Assembly: GCA_963969495.1 (NCBI GenBank)
Contig: OZ018320.1
Coordinates: 72,336,245-72,400,244 of the forward strand
Direction of reading: 5' to 3'
Origin: Ceratothoa steindachneri
Taxonomy: Eukaryota; Arthropoda; Malacostraca; Isopoda; Cymothoidae
DNA: 64,000 nt
The notes below the pieces were generated by a model. That model did no database searches. It was given only the letters and a program-made list of their open reading frames with translations, and was not told the origin of the DNA. The position numbers and the translations under genes are program-made. This document shows, one piece after another, positions 1 to 10,322 of the stretch (the first letter of the stretch is position 1; each line of letters begins with the position of its first letter).

Positions 1-51
1 GTTATAGGAGCATAAATTTTATTATGATAATTAAAACGGTTATTAAAATGG

Positions 52-89
52 GACTAGTTTTGATATGTAGTTTACCATATCATCTTCAG
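52..89 (-). ncRNA. hammerhead-ribozyme-like motif, Penelope-like end (left copy)
   Basis: Read on the minus strand, this has a CTGAAGA box, an AT-rich segment able to form a weak hairpin, and an AAAAC box followed by TAGTC. Penelope-like elements are known to carry hammerhead ribozymes in their terminal repeats, with a very short stem III built on a palindrome such as ACTAGT. The A in place of the first G of GAAA probably inactivates this copy. The assignment rests on motif order and context, without folding. Confidence 0.45.
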
Positions 90-156
90 CCGTTAACTAA
101 GAAAAATCGACAAAGAAAACTGAAATATTGGAATATACAATAACTGGCAACTGACA

Positions 157-500
157 TTAATCTGGAGGCGTTAGCTTTAGGTGATTAACAATATCCTTTA
201 GAATGAGGTTTGATATATAGGGGCTATATTTATGCTTGCCTTCTGACAAATTGAAATTTGGAATTTTTTTGATTAGTAAGGATTCAAATAATTTTTTTTT
301 ATTATAATCGCTACAATGGTAAATTATTTGGGCCCTAGGGAAATCTATTATATGCTTGGCATTTTTTACATGGTTGAAAAGACTGGAAGCATTGCTCGCT
401 CTATGAATGTCCCCCCTATGTTCATATATGCGTTTATCTAATGACCTTCTGGTCTCTCCCACATAGAAGGAGAGGCAATTTGGGGCTTTACATGGGATTA
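157..500 (-). pseudogene. Penelope-like element GIY-YIG endonuclease domain
   Basis: The reading frame encodes a FYVGETRRSLDKR motif followed by YEHRGDI and, further on, SSLFNHVKNAKH. This is the usual start of the GIY-YIG nuclease carried C-terminally by Penelope-like elements, where the Tyr and Arg are catalytic and the His-rich stretch belongs to the fold. The enzyme would nick target DNA to prime reverse transcription. The frame ends with LKLTPPD at a stop near 157. The domain looks complete, but it is separated by frame breaks from the reverse transcriptase on its 5' side. Confidence 0.75.
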
Positions 501-1265
501 AATAGATGCCTGCATCCTTATTTTGCGATTATGGCTTGGTGGAATGAAAAGATTTGTGATAGTTAGGGGATATTTGAAGGCGGTCAAGTTGGGATATATA
601 ATAGAGTTTAGTCTGTTGAGCAAGGGGAAATATGGTAGAGATAAGCAATTCTTTTTACATGCAAGATTATTTTTTTATTGGGGACAGTAGAATATTGCCC
701 TAGCTTTAGATAGGCTCTCATCTATACAATAGAGTGGATATTTTAATTCAATGAATATGCATGTTATGAAGGTGATTTTGTCTTGTAAAAAAACAGGGGT
801 CACAAATTCGAAAGGCTCTTAAATACAGAGATATTACAATTGCTTTTTTTACTTTAAGATCCTGACATGAAAAAAATGTATATAGGAATTGAAATTAGTA
901 GGTTTCCAGTATATCAAGAAACGGTAAACAATTGTCTTTTTCCCATTCAACCTTGAATTTTATAGTGGGATGGAGGTTGTTAACCATGTCAGAAAATTAT
1001 AAAAGGAGTCTATTTGATTTAATGACCATGTGTAAATCACATCATCTACATATCTATACCATACAAAATTATTATTGGGTTTAATAGTTGTGAGTAGGGA
1101 AGTTTCAAAATGTTCCATGAACAGGTTACAAAGAATGGGAGATAACGGGTTGCCCATACTAAGGCCATATTTTTGTTGGAAAAATCCCATGTCACTCTTG
1201 AATACATTATCTGTAACGTACAGTTTAACTAGTTTGACAATTTTGGTTTTGGGTAACATATTAGA
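501..1265 (-). pseudogene. Penelope-like reverse transcriptase, broken
   Basis: The best-preserved part, read from about 1265 down to 960, contains FQQKYGLSMGNPLSP followed by LCNLFMEHFE and YRYVDDVIYTW. These are the palm motifs of Penelope-type reverse transcriptase, including the catalytic YVDD. From 960 to 500 the thumb region is degraded and frame-shifted. The N-terminal fingers are missing because the copy is cut at the inverted junction near 1265. A frame can be read through the junction, but its first dozen residues are antisense of the opposite copy and are not genuine. Confidence 0.75.
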
Positions 1266-1284
1266 TAACCCTAAATTAAACCTC

Positions 1285-1630
1285 CCATTACCCAAAACCA
1301 AAATTGCCAAATTATCCTTCTACGTGGGAGAGACTGGAAGGTCATTGAATAAATGCATATATGAACATAGGGGGGACATTCGTAGAGAGAGCAATGCTTC
1401 CAGTCTTTTTAACCATGTAAAAAATGCCAAGCATATAATAGATTTCCCTAGTGCCCAAATAATTTACCATTGTAGCGATTATAATGGAAAAAAAAATAAT
1501 TGAATACTTACTAATCAAAGAAATTCCAAATTTCAATTTGTCAGAAGGCAAGCATAAATGTAGTCCCTATATATCAAACCTCATTCTAAAGGATATTGTT
1601 AATCGCCTAAAGCTAACTCCTCCAGATTAA
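1285..1630 (+). pseudogene. Penelope-like GIY-YIG endonuclease, second (inverted) copy
   Basis: The plus strand encodes FYVGETGRSLNKCIYEHRG and SSLFNHVKNAKH, closely matching the minus-strand copy at 157-500. A frameshift in an A-run near 1490 breaks the frame before the C-terminal residues, which resume to about 1630. Upstream of the nuclease only a short LPKTKIAKL stretch remains, which in the other copy lies at the start of the reverse transcriptase. This copy has therefore lost the whole polymerase, probably through the short shared sequence CCAAAATTG. Confidence 0.75.
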
Positions 1631-1697
1631 TGTCAGTTGCCTGTTATTGTATATTCCAATATTTCAGTTTTCTTTGTCGATTTCTCTTAGTTAACGG

Positions 1698-1735
1698 CTG
1701 AAGATGATATGGTAAACTACATATCAAAACTAGTC
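1698..1735 (+). ncRNA. hammerhead-ribozyme-like motif, Penelope-like end (right copy)
   Basis: CTGAAGA at 1698 is followed by an AT-rich segment and AAAACTAGTC ending at 1735. It mirrors the motif at 52-89 and sits the same distance from the element end. As there, the GAAA box reads AAAA, so catalytic activity is doubtful. Confidence 0.45.
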
Positions 1736-1786
1736 CCGTTTTAATAATAATAATAAACTTTATGCTCATATAACAGTTGTTTTCAT

Positions 1787-1917
1787 GTATATATATATAT
1801 ATATATATATAAATAATCTATCTATATCTATAATCTATCTTATCTATCTATCTACATCTATCTCTATTTATCCCTATCTATCTATATCTATCTATCTCTA
1901 CATCTATCTATCTATCA
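1787..1917. repeat. (TA)n then (CTAT)n microsatellites
   Basis: About 25 bp of alternating TA run directly from the end of the Penelope-like copy into about 100 bp of imperfect CTAT/CTAC tetranucleotide repeats. Confidence 0.95.
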
Positions 1918-2699
1918 AATCAAAATTTAAACTCTAACCAAAAAAAATTAAAAAACTCAATTATAAATATAAGTTTGAAGCAAAAACATTGAGTATCATT
2001 AATAAAATAATCTAGGAATTCCTAGAAATAACAGTGGTTTAACTTGTGAATAGTAGGTAAATGTATATTTTAATCTTTCGCCCTAATCATAATCTTGTTT
2101 TGCTAATCACAAAATGACCCAATACTAAACTTTTCTTCTGTTCCAAGTTTTTAAATACCTAAGAGATTTTGAATTTAAATTTATGTCAAATATATTCACC
2201 ATATAGTTGTAAAGTTTGTTTTTAAAAGAGCTTAAATTGTTTTTATAAGATCTTATTTGTATTCTGTATTTTTATTGCATAATATTTCAATATAATAATG
2301 AAAATTTGTAATATATGCTTTACCAGTTTTTTTGCACAATGTATTAATGTACAATGTTTAAAAATGCTTTGTGGGTTCTGTATTTTTAGTGCATAATATT
2401 TCAATAGAGGAAAAAATGTAGTATCCCATTAAAAACTTCCATTTGACTGCATTTTTTCCTCCTTACATATGGTTCCCATGCATTGGGACTTTGCAAATAT
2501 TTTAGCCATTAATTTCAATAGAAAAGTACACAGTAAATTTGGTCATCTGATACATATGGATAGCTATAGTAAACAAGAAATAACACAGTAAATAACAAAT
2601 TTACCTTAACTCAAGGAAAATGTTACTTTGTTATAAGTTATATTTTATGAGGAAAAAGCATATAGAACTCTGAAATAATAGATGTAAGCATTTGAAATG
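1918..2699. other. AT-rich intergenic DNA
   Basis: No coding signal is seen. The only structure is a 31-bp direct repeat with one mismatch at 2262-2292 and 2376-2406, beginning TTCTGTATTTTTA. Confidence 0.7.
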
Positions 2700-2876
2700 C
2701 AGGCTGAACTCGAACTTGAATCAAATTCAAATCCAAATCCAAATTAAAAAATCGAAAAGCCAAAAAATTTGAATCAAAAAGAAAATATAGAACTTAAATC
2801 GAAATCTGCATTGATATTTTAAAAAATGCCAAACTCAAATCGAAACTTGAATCGATATTCATTTCAGTTCTCAGCC

Positions 2877-2879
<3 letters not shown>
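2700..2879. mobile_element. candidate hAT-type MITE
   Basis: The segment begins CAGGCTGAACTCGAA and ends with the approximate reverse complement TTCTCAGCCCTG. CAGG...CCTG ends of this kind are typical of hAT-derived MITEs. The interior is a low-complexity series of AAATCGAAA-like words. No 8-bp target duplication is visible, because the right flank is a TA microsatellite. Confidence 0.4.

Positions 2880-2907
<28 letters not shown>
2880..2907. repeat. (TA)n microsatellite
   Basis: Pure alternating TA directly abuts the Penelope-like end that starts at 2908. Confidence 0.95.
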
Positions 2908-2910
<3 letters not shown>

Positions 2911-2949
2911 AGTGAAATCACTGTATAGCAGTATAAAATTTATTCACAA

Positions 2950-2990
2950 GACTTTTTTCGGTATGAAGTTTACCATATCATCATCTTCAG
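2950..2990 (-). ncRNA. hammerhead-ribozyme-like motif (minus-strand arm)
   Basis: On the minus strand CTGAAGA is followed by TGATGATATGG, a loop, then CCGAAA and AAAGTC. Here the GAAA box is kept, but the palindrome that would form stem III is lost. Confidence 0.4.
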
Positions 2991-3148
2991 TTGGATACTG
3001 AGAATGGAATAGATAAAAAAATCACTACACAGCCTCAATACAGGACAAAAGGGGTAAAAAAGGAGAAAAAGGTCATAAATCAGGGTGTGTGGTTCTGAGA
3101 TCATTAGTTATAAGGTTTACGATCAAGTTTCTGGAATAGGAGCTACGA

Positions 3149-3186
3149 CTGAAGAGAGGATGGTAAACTTCATATTGAAACTAGTC
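3149..3186 (+). ncRNA. hammerhead-ribozyme-like motif (plus-strand arm)
   Basis: CTGAAGA at 3149-3155 is followed by a 21-nt segment and TGAAACTAGTC ending at 3186. CUGANGA, GAAA and a GUC cleavage triplet are the invariant parts of a hammerhead. ACTAGT is self-complementary and would give a usable stem III only in a dimer, as reported for Penelope-like elements. This is the best preserved of the four motifs, though stem II looks weak. Confidence 0.5.
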
Positions 3187-3254
3187 TCAAGAATAAATTC
3201 TATGCTCCTATACAGTGGTTTCACTATCATATACCAGAACTCGCTATCGAGTTC

Positions 3255-3260
<6 letters not shown>

Positions 3261-3293
<33 letters not shown>
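3261..3293. repeat. (TA)n microsatellite
   Basis: A TA run separates the Penelope-like end from the mariner-type inverted repeat. Confidence 0.9.
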
Positions 3294-3296
<3 letters not shown>

Positions 3297-4443
3297 TGGG
3301 TTTGATGAAAGTCCTGTTAAACTTGTTATGAATCAACAAAGGAAACAATGATAGTTTTGATGCAGTTAGACATGTTTTACTGTTTTAACATATAAATATG
3401 TTTAAATTAAAATATCAATCAATGTGGCCAACATTGGCAGCAAGCACTTGCTCCAGGTGAGACCCAAAGTGCACACACACATTTCCTTATGCTGGCCCAC
3501 ATGCAGTTGATGGAAGACTTCAGCTTGTCTACATTGTTATGGTGACTGCAGCAGCCAAAAGTCCTTCAACCAGAAGTTCATGTTCAATCCCAACCACTCT
3601 TGCATGTTTTTGGCAGTGTGGGGCAGTGCACTGTCCATCAGAAAGACGTAGACTGCCTTCTTTGCGATCTTTCTCACCCAGGGCAGGAATTTAGTGGTCA
3701 AGATGTCCCTGTAATCAGCCTCAAACACCAGAGCAGTGGCATCTTCTTGATATTCAAAGGCACAATGCCAAGCATCATCACGGATACATAGGGGTTTATT
3801 CATGGAGACAGAGTGAAGCTCCGAGATATCCTCGCCAAAGCTTACCACACAATTGTTCTGCTTGGTGACAACTGGATTAACTGTGTTTTTCATCAGAAAA
3901 ATGAAAATTTGATTACAATGACTCTTCAAGTGGTTGAGAAGACAATAACAGTGCTGCCAACATTCTCGCATATGGTCGGTGAGCAGAGGCCTTTCCACAC
4001 ACCTTAAACTCTTGCCACCCTCTTCCTGGATGGCTCTAGACACCAGGGCCACTGAGATATTCCTCAGGAGTGCAGTCATTTTGAGCTTTAGAACACTTTT
4101 GAAGGCCTTACTCACAGGTAAATGTGTGACAACTTAGGTCTGCCTGAATGAGGTTGCTCTTTGAGGTCTTCCCTGTTCTTGAGTCTTCTCCGTAACTCTG
4201 TGGACATTCATCCAGCTGACATTGAGCCGCTTGGTGATGTGGGAATTATTGTGGCCAAGAGCAGAGATCTATATTCTTTTCACTTCAATCTCAACATACG
4301 TGCACACAATGGAAAATATCTTTAATGACACATGCTGGAAAAGTAGAACTTTAGGTTTGTTTGATGGAGCATTTTCTATCACACAGATAAGCCTCTCAAA
4401 AGATAAAAAAACTAGTGTAATATAACTTTTACCAAACCCGGTA
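3294..4443 (-). mobile_element. mariner/Tc1-superfamily transposon, decayed
   Basis: The left end reads TACTGGGTTTGATGAAAGT. The right end is its approximate reverse complement, ACTTTTACCAAACCCGGTA, giving terminal repeats of about 20 bp with the TA target used by this superfamily. The interior carries a broken transposase on the minus strand. The right end sits exactly at a TA inside the 3' untranslated region of the I-type element that follows, so the transposon inserted there. The sequence expected on the left flank (the last 24 bp of the I-type element) is missing, which implies a deletion or rearrangement. Confidence 0.75.
3425..4115 (-). pseudogene. mariner/Tc1-superfamily transposase
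   Basis: The frame contains LNHLKSHCNQIFIF, VVSFGEDISELHSVS, TTKFLPWVRKI, MDSALPHTAKNMQEW and FWLKDFWLLQSP, the order found in DDE transposases of this superfamily. The second catalytic Asp survives in MDSALPHTAK. The first lay after IIF and is lost: the expected SDEKT region reads LMKNT, which suggests a frameshift. The third catalytic region, beyond QSP, lies below 3537 and is frame-shifted. The N-terminal helix-turn-helix, expected at 4116-4300, is unreadable. The enzyme cannot be active. Confidence 0.75.
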
Positions 4444-4476
4444 TATACTTGGGCATTAGTTTCCATAGTCAACACT

Positions 4477-4490
4477 GCCTAATACTAGGC
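4477..4490 (-). other. 3' hairpin of copy A
   Basis: GCCTAATACTAGGC can form a 5-bp stem. It corresponds to the second hairpin at the 3' end of the other copies. Confidence 0.5.
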
Positions 4491-4640
4491 ATCTTTAAGA
4501 TAAGATGAAAAAAAAAGAGATAAAAAAAGTAAAAATTTTAAAAGGGGGAAAAAGGCCATAAGCAGGAAGCAGGCTCCAGCATTGGGAGGAGGTCCCCTGG
4601 CACAGGAATGTGCGCCCTACTACAATAAAAAAAAAAATAG

Positions 4641-7600
4641 TTAAATAAACGGGAGAAGGTTGGTCTCCCCCCAAAAGTCTATAAGTCCACCAGACAATGT
4701 GCACGAACTCGTCCCGAGTACAAGGGACTGGCAGTAGCGAGACTGCTCATCCCAGTACCAGGACAGGTAACATGTGCGGAGATCACCCAGACTGGGACAT
4801 TCAACAAGAATGTGCCGAAGAGTCTGGGAGACAATGCAGTCTTCACAGCAGGGCGCTGGCGAGCACTCCATCAAATGGCGGTGCATCACACAGAGTCTGT
4901 CCAATTCGGGGAGGAAGACAGAAAGCAACCTGAAAGCCTTCGCGGCATTAGGAAGTAGGTCCATGGGAACAGTCGAGGCGCAATGGCACGCAACTTTAAG
5001 TTGGATTTGGCCGTCTCCTATCTTCCTTGCCAAGCAGTCCGAAGAACTGCCCATATTCCTGCCATCGAAACCGCTGGTCCGGTAGCCCAGTCCTCGAGGA
5101 CTCTTTGGCGGCATCATTCTCGGCAATTGCTACATGTCCAGAAACCCAGCAAAAGATAATCTCGACATCCGCCCAGCTTGCCAAAACCGCGGCATCACGG
5201 ATATCGCAAACCAGAGGATGCGGAGATTCCAAGACAGACGCAGCGCCTGGCAGAGCCCCACTGACATCAAACAGAGGGGATACGGCGTTAGCCGACCCTG
5301 TCTTGGGACTTGGAGCCATCCATATACACTGGCACGGTTCCAGCGTGACACAAGGTGTGCTCCAAAAAGGTCGAACGCAATACTCCCGGCACTGTACAAG
5401 CTTTGGAAGAAGAGGCATGGTGACAATAGCCAAATGTGGTACCCTCCAGGGTGGCATCCTGGGCAGAAGCAAGGATGCCACCAGCCCGAGAGCTATACCT
5501 AGCTGTCGAAGGAGTTTCCTAGGCCTAAACCCAAAGGGCTGGGGGTATGACTGGCGTCTCTCGGAGGCATAGGTACCGTCAAAATCAGCTACGGATGCAG
5601 TGAGAGCTGTTGGCGACTGAGAGAGGCACCGCGCTCATGCGTACAGGCGAATAATGCACTGTGCACGACGTAGAGCGAGTAGCAGCTTCCCATCAATGAC
5701 TAGTAGACTCTCAACGGGGAAAGTGCAGAAGGCAGTAGTCACCGGGCGACTGCCAGTGTGTTGATCGAATTCAACTTCACCATTACACGCTCAGCTGCTA
5801 ATGCATAAAACTCGCATCCATATTCGAGCTTTGAATGAACAAAGGATCGATAAAAAGTAAGGCATTAGCCCTATCAGGGCACCAAGCGCGACACGTCACA
5901 GAACGGAGAATATCCATGGTGCGGGTACAAGAGACCCTAAGACTGTAAATATGAGCCTCCCAGGTGAGACGTCGGTCGAATACAAGACCAAGGAAACGGT
6001 GCGATTCAACACCTTCCAGGCGTACCTCATTGAGAAACGAGTTTGGGGCAGGGTGGAGCCATGGATGGCGAAAAGAGCAGCACCTTAGTCTTGGCCAAGG
6101 AAAAACGAAAACTGTGCGCTTCGGCATATGGAGAGACGCGGTTCAATGCCTGTTGGAGTCGACACTCCAGAGTTGGCATCTGGGACGTGCCAAAAGAGAT
6201 CGAAAGGTCATCCACGTAGAGTGTAGCGAGAACATCTTCGGGAAGCACCGAGGTGATGCCGTTGATACTCAGGGCAAAGAGTGTGACAATGAGGACACTT
6301 TCCTAGTGGACACCCTCTTCCTACTCCATTGAACCAGAGAGGGCTCTCCCCACCCGTACGTAGAATCGACGATACCGCCAAAATTTAGATATAAAGAATG
6401 GGAGGCGTGTGGAGAGTATCCATGATACCGTATCGCCATGCGGTATCATAGGCCTTCTCCGGATAAAAAAACACCGTGGCGTAATGCTGTCTACGAAGGA
6501 AAGCCTCACAGATGGCATTTTCCAGTCGGAGCAGAGCATCTGGTGTGGAGTGGAACTTGTGGAAGCCGCACTGTGCAGAAGACAGATGGCCTCTGCTGTC
6601 CGGAAAAAAAGGCTAATCTAAAATTTACCAATTTCTTTTATCAACTTGCACACGCAAGAGGTTAGAGAGATTGGGCGGAAACTGACCGGAGTAGAGTGAT
6701 CTCTACCTGGTTTGCAAAAGGCAGGCACAGTAGCGATTCGCCAGGAATCTGGGAGGAGACCCTCCACCAGATCCTGTTGAACAAATCTAACAGAAAGGCC
6801 ATTCCTTGCTCACCCAAGTGTCGAAGCATGGCGTATGTGACATCATCCGGACCATGGGCTGTATCCGCGCACGAAGCAAGAGCGGAACGCAACTCGTTCA
6901 GACATTAAAGGGTTCTCCGCCTATGGAGGTAAAGTCCAGTCGGTGGCCTTCAGCGACATCACATGCATCGAATGCTAGCGGAGCGGCATCCCGGCTAGAG
7001 AATGAGGAGAAAGCGGTTGCGAAGGATTCCGCCACGGACGCGGGGTCCGAGATTGCGGTCCCATTCTCCTGGAGAACGGGAGGGGGGTCCTGCGAGAACT
7101 TGCCCCGAATCCTTTTGACTCACTTCCACACCTCTGCTAGAGGGGTCTTCCCATTAAGTTTAGACACGTAGGCCCACCAAGAAGAGCGGCGGGCGTGATC
7201 GAAATATACTGGAACCTAGCCAGAGCCCAACAAAATTTACTGAAAGTGAAATCATTCGGGGGGCGCATGTAGGCATAGCGCTTCTGCTTGAGGGTCGTCT
7301 CACACTCGGATGACCACCACAGGAATGGTGGGCGTGCAAAACGGCCTGCTCTTCTATGAACGGTAGCTAGGCCCACGGCGATGAGATTGCCAGACAAGAA
7401 CTCAACGGCCTCATCTAACGACCTAAACTCCTCGACTGAGATAGAGAATTCAGTCATTTCCTGAAATGCAGGCCACCGCGACTGCGCCAAGCACCACCGA
7501 GGTTGGCTCTCAGGAAGCACTTCCCCTGAAAATGATATTTGAATAGGAAAAACATCACTACCATGAAGGTCATCGACCACCCCCCAATCCAAAGAGCACA

Positions 7601-8175
7601 AAGATAGATCAAGGCAAGAAAATGAAGTGGTTCTCGGGCAGAGAGGTGTAAACTCATCCACATTTAAGACACCTATCTCAAGCTCTTCAATCAGATCAGC
7701 AAGCACTTTTCCTATGGGATTTATTGATTAATCTCTCCAGAGAGGATGTCTGCCGTTCAGATCTCCAAGCATGAGAAAGGGCCTCAGCAACCGTGCCACG
7801 ATGCAGCGGAAGTCCCCCGCGTTGAAGTCAGCTGACGGTGGAATGTACGCAGAAATGATAGTATACCTCCTATTCAGGTGAAGCTGCACAGCCACTGCCT
7901 GAAAGGAGGTATCTAAAGTGAAAAGAAGAACGGAGACATCATGCCAGGTGTAAACCGCTCATCTCCCAGCCCGGCCCCCACCTCGTAGTGGTGGGGTCGC
8001 AAAACCGTTATACCCCAGGAGGGTGGGCAGGGGACACGCGCCTAGCATGGTCTCCTGTAGAAAAATAGCTAACGGGGAACGGGACGAGACGAGCCTCCGC
8101 AGCTCCTCCCAGCTGGCCTGGAGTCCACGGCCATTCCATTGAAGGAATATGCCCTCCAGGCCTAGCTCGGGGAGA
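4641..8175 (-). pseudogene. ORF2 polyprotein of copy A (EN-RT-RNase H), broken
   Basis: From the high-coordinate end come the endonuclease (about 7170-8150, with VDEFTPLCPRT and DLHGSD), the linker (6660-7170, with AHGPDDVTYAMLRHLGEQG), reverse transcriptase (5800-6660, with LYVDDLSISFG near 6240) and RNase H (5000-5480). Last comes a Cys/His tail reading PCCEDCIVSQTLRHILVECP near 4800. The catalytic YVDD is kept. At least six frame breaks separate these blocks, and the second RNase H motif is damaged. The tail resembles the CCHC-like finger found after RNase H in I-type elements. Confidence 0.8.
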
Positions 8176-10322
8176 CGTGAGGACCCTCTTCTGACAAAAG
8201 ACCCTCACGGAAATGGCCGTACGCTTCCCGGAGCCAAAACCCCGGGCGCTGTTAGTCGGACAATGTGCGGGCGGAAGGCCCTATCGTCTTTGAGGACTTA
8301 TTGGGGGAGGTTGGGCTCGCAATGCGAGTCTTTTCCTCCCTCCGCCTCGAAACCTTAGGCGGGCGTTGTAGCTTCGGAGGCGGGGGGCCCTCTTTTCCGA
8401 GGATCCACCCTCTCCGAGCCACTCAGCCTACCAATTGGCGTGGGCGAGGAGCCCAAGCTCCTTTCTTGCTGTCCTCTTTTCGGGGAACAGCTTTAGCAAC
8501 CCCCGAAGATGGCCTGGCGACCAACTTCAGGGGTGTGGCCTCCTGTGAGTCTAACGACTCGGTGGTGGAGGCGGGTAGCCGTTTCGCCTTACGGGAAACG
8601 GTCACGCTGGGGGAGCCCTGGTTTTAGCCGGGGCTGGGTGTGAGCCCTTTTTGCTGCCAGCTTTACCAGGGGAGCGCCCGGGTTGAATAGAGCCCGTAGA
8701 AGGGCTCCGAATGGGTGCAGAAACAACCGTGCTCGTTGGCCTGGATGGGCCAGGAGCAGAGGGTGCCTTTCTAACTATTGGGGCATAAGACGTCCCAGGC
8801 AGAGCCGGGCGCGCCAGGACCAAGTCCTTAGCCTCGCGGAATGAGAGTTGATCCTGGGCCTGAATGACCAGGATTTCTTTCTCAAGGAGATATGCTACAC
8901 ATTGCTTCAAAGAAGCAGGGTACGGCTTTATGTAATTAACACACTTGGCCACACACAATTTAGACTAATTGTGTGCGGCCTTGGAGCAATTTACACAGAC
9001 TTCGGGTGATCCCGACTTTGCACATCTACAAGAACGATTTGTATGGCCGAAGTGGTGACAGTAATAGCACCGCCATGGCAGTGGCACAAATGCCTTTACG
9101 CGGTATCGGTACCAACCGGCATGCACCGACTCAGGGAGCTTGTCACTGTTGAACGTGATGAAGAGCGTAGGGGTGGGTCTCGAGGCCCCTCCCTGTTTTC
9201 TCATCACATGTTCGACCTTGACTGCCCCATGGTCAGCCAGCTCTAAGGTGTTGTCCTCTATGGAGTAGTTAACGAGTTCCCTCACATAAACTACTCCTTC
9301 CACAAAGTTCATAGTATAGTGTGGCGTCACACTCACCGGGGTGCCATAAGTGTCCGAAGAGCACTTATCTTGGCCACCTCAGAGTGATTCGCCGCATTTG
9401 CCAGAAGGCTCCCGTACAAGAAACAGGTCACCTTCGGCTCTCTCCCAATTACACTAGCTAATGCTCTCCTCTGATGGATCATGTTGCCCTTGGCCAACAT
9501 GCTGCCATCAGTGGAGCGAATAACGAGGAAGCGTTTGAAGCCAGCGGGCTCAAAAACGCCAGGTACCCTCTGAATGCGGGTCCTCAATGTTATCGAGAAT
9601 TCGCCCTGTGCACTTTTGGTCTTAGTCATAGTCAGGGGCTCCACACCCGGGGGGGTAGAGGGGCCGGATGTGCTGATCTTGGCTTAGTCGCTTGCCAAAG
9701 TGGCAGCAGACCCATCCATCCCCGCAAATGGAGAGGAGCCCCGACTCTTTTTAGTCTTTTTTTTGTTCTTTTTCTTTTTTTGACAGGGCGGGGAATGAAC
9801 CCGCTTCTCACCTCTGCCGGTAGCAGCCCCCTGGCCAGATGGACCGGCTTCAGCCAGGTCCTTCTCCGAAATGGAGAAGCTCCTGACAGTCATAGGGGCA
9901 CCGGTCGGAGGAGATCCCTCCCCTCCTTGTACTGCCTCAGAAACCCTAGCCGTTTGAGGAGGTCCTTGCATAGGGATGGATTCAGGTTCGGTGCTTGGCG
10001 CCAAGCCTGGATTCCCCCCCATGGAAGGCCCTACCGTCTGAGGCTGGGTTGCCTCAAGGACTATTTCTATCTCAGGGGGGCCTCCAGTTGGCCTCATCCC
10101 CCCAGGACATCGTCAGTTATGGGCTGCCTGCTGGCTTTCTTGGCAGTCCCCTTGGAAAGAAAAGGAGGGACTGCCGCCGGAAACAGGGAGGTGCTCGAGA
10201 GCACCTCCAGAGAAGGGGGTAAGGGGGAGTCCCCTACACCCGTAGGCATAGGAGAGGAGTAAGCCTCCTCTCCGGTTAGAGAAATATGGAAGGTCCCCTG
10301 CGCAAGCACAGGGGCGGGACCT
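8176..10322 (-). pseudogene. ORF1 (gag-like, CCHC) of copy A, broken
   Basis: The N-terminal part (9684-10309) is Pro/Ser-rich with a Lys-rich stretch (KKKKNKKKTKK) that looks like a nuclear or nucleic-acid-binding signal. A central domain (about 9000-9644) contains FLVIRSTDGSMLAKGN and VYVRELVNYSIED. It is followed by CCHC knuckles CYYCHHFGHTNRSC and CVNCSKAAHN. The third knuckle has lost a Cys (CVNYIKPYP). The C-terminal part is again Pro/Ser/Lys-rich. The protein would coat the element RNA. Several frameshifts break it. Confidence 0.75.

Larger units (their letters stand above)
1..1775. mobile_element. Penelope-like element, two partial copies head to head in inverted orientation
   Basis: The left part (minus strand) holds a GIY-YIG endonuclease and a reverse-transcriptase segment. 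The right part (plus strand) repeats the endonuclease and the 3' end. Positions 1 to about 500 are the reverse complement of about 1300 to 1775, with scattered substitutions, so the outer ends form a long palindrome. This arrangement is known for Penelope-like elements, which often insert as tandem or inverted partial copies. The centre carries a perfect 19-bp inverted repeat (1238-1256 and 1288-1306). All reading frames are interrupted, so the element is dead. The left end may continue outside the window. Confidence 0.8.
2908..3230. mobile_element. inverted pair of Penelope-like element ends
   Basis: The arms 2908-2990 and 3149-3230 are imperfect inverted repeats sharing GATAGTGAAA, CACTGTATAG and AAGTTTACCAT. 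They resemble the outer ends of the element at 1-1775, including the GGTAAAC and ACTAGTC words. The 160-bp centre has no recognisable coding sequence. The unit is flanked on both sides by TA microsatellites. It looks like a minimal, non-coding derivative made only of terminal sequences. Confidence 0.65.

Noticed and set aside
1814..1917. CRISPR-like regular repeats.
   Set aside because: The repeat is a simple CTAT tetranucleotide array without spacers, in a eukaryotic context.
9474..10262. A long plus-strand open frame (262 codons) and similar long frames opposite ORF1 and ORF2 of the I-type copies (for example 18050-18733 and 5027-5572).
   Set aside because: They lie antisense to coding sequence with recognisable domains, have no family resemblance, and result from GC-rich codon bias on the true strand.
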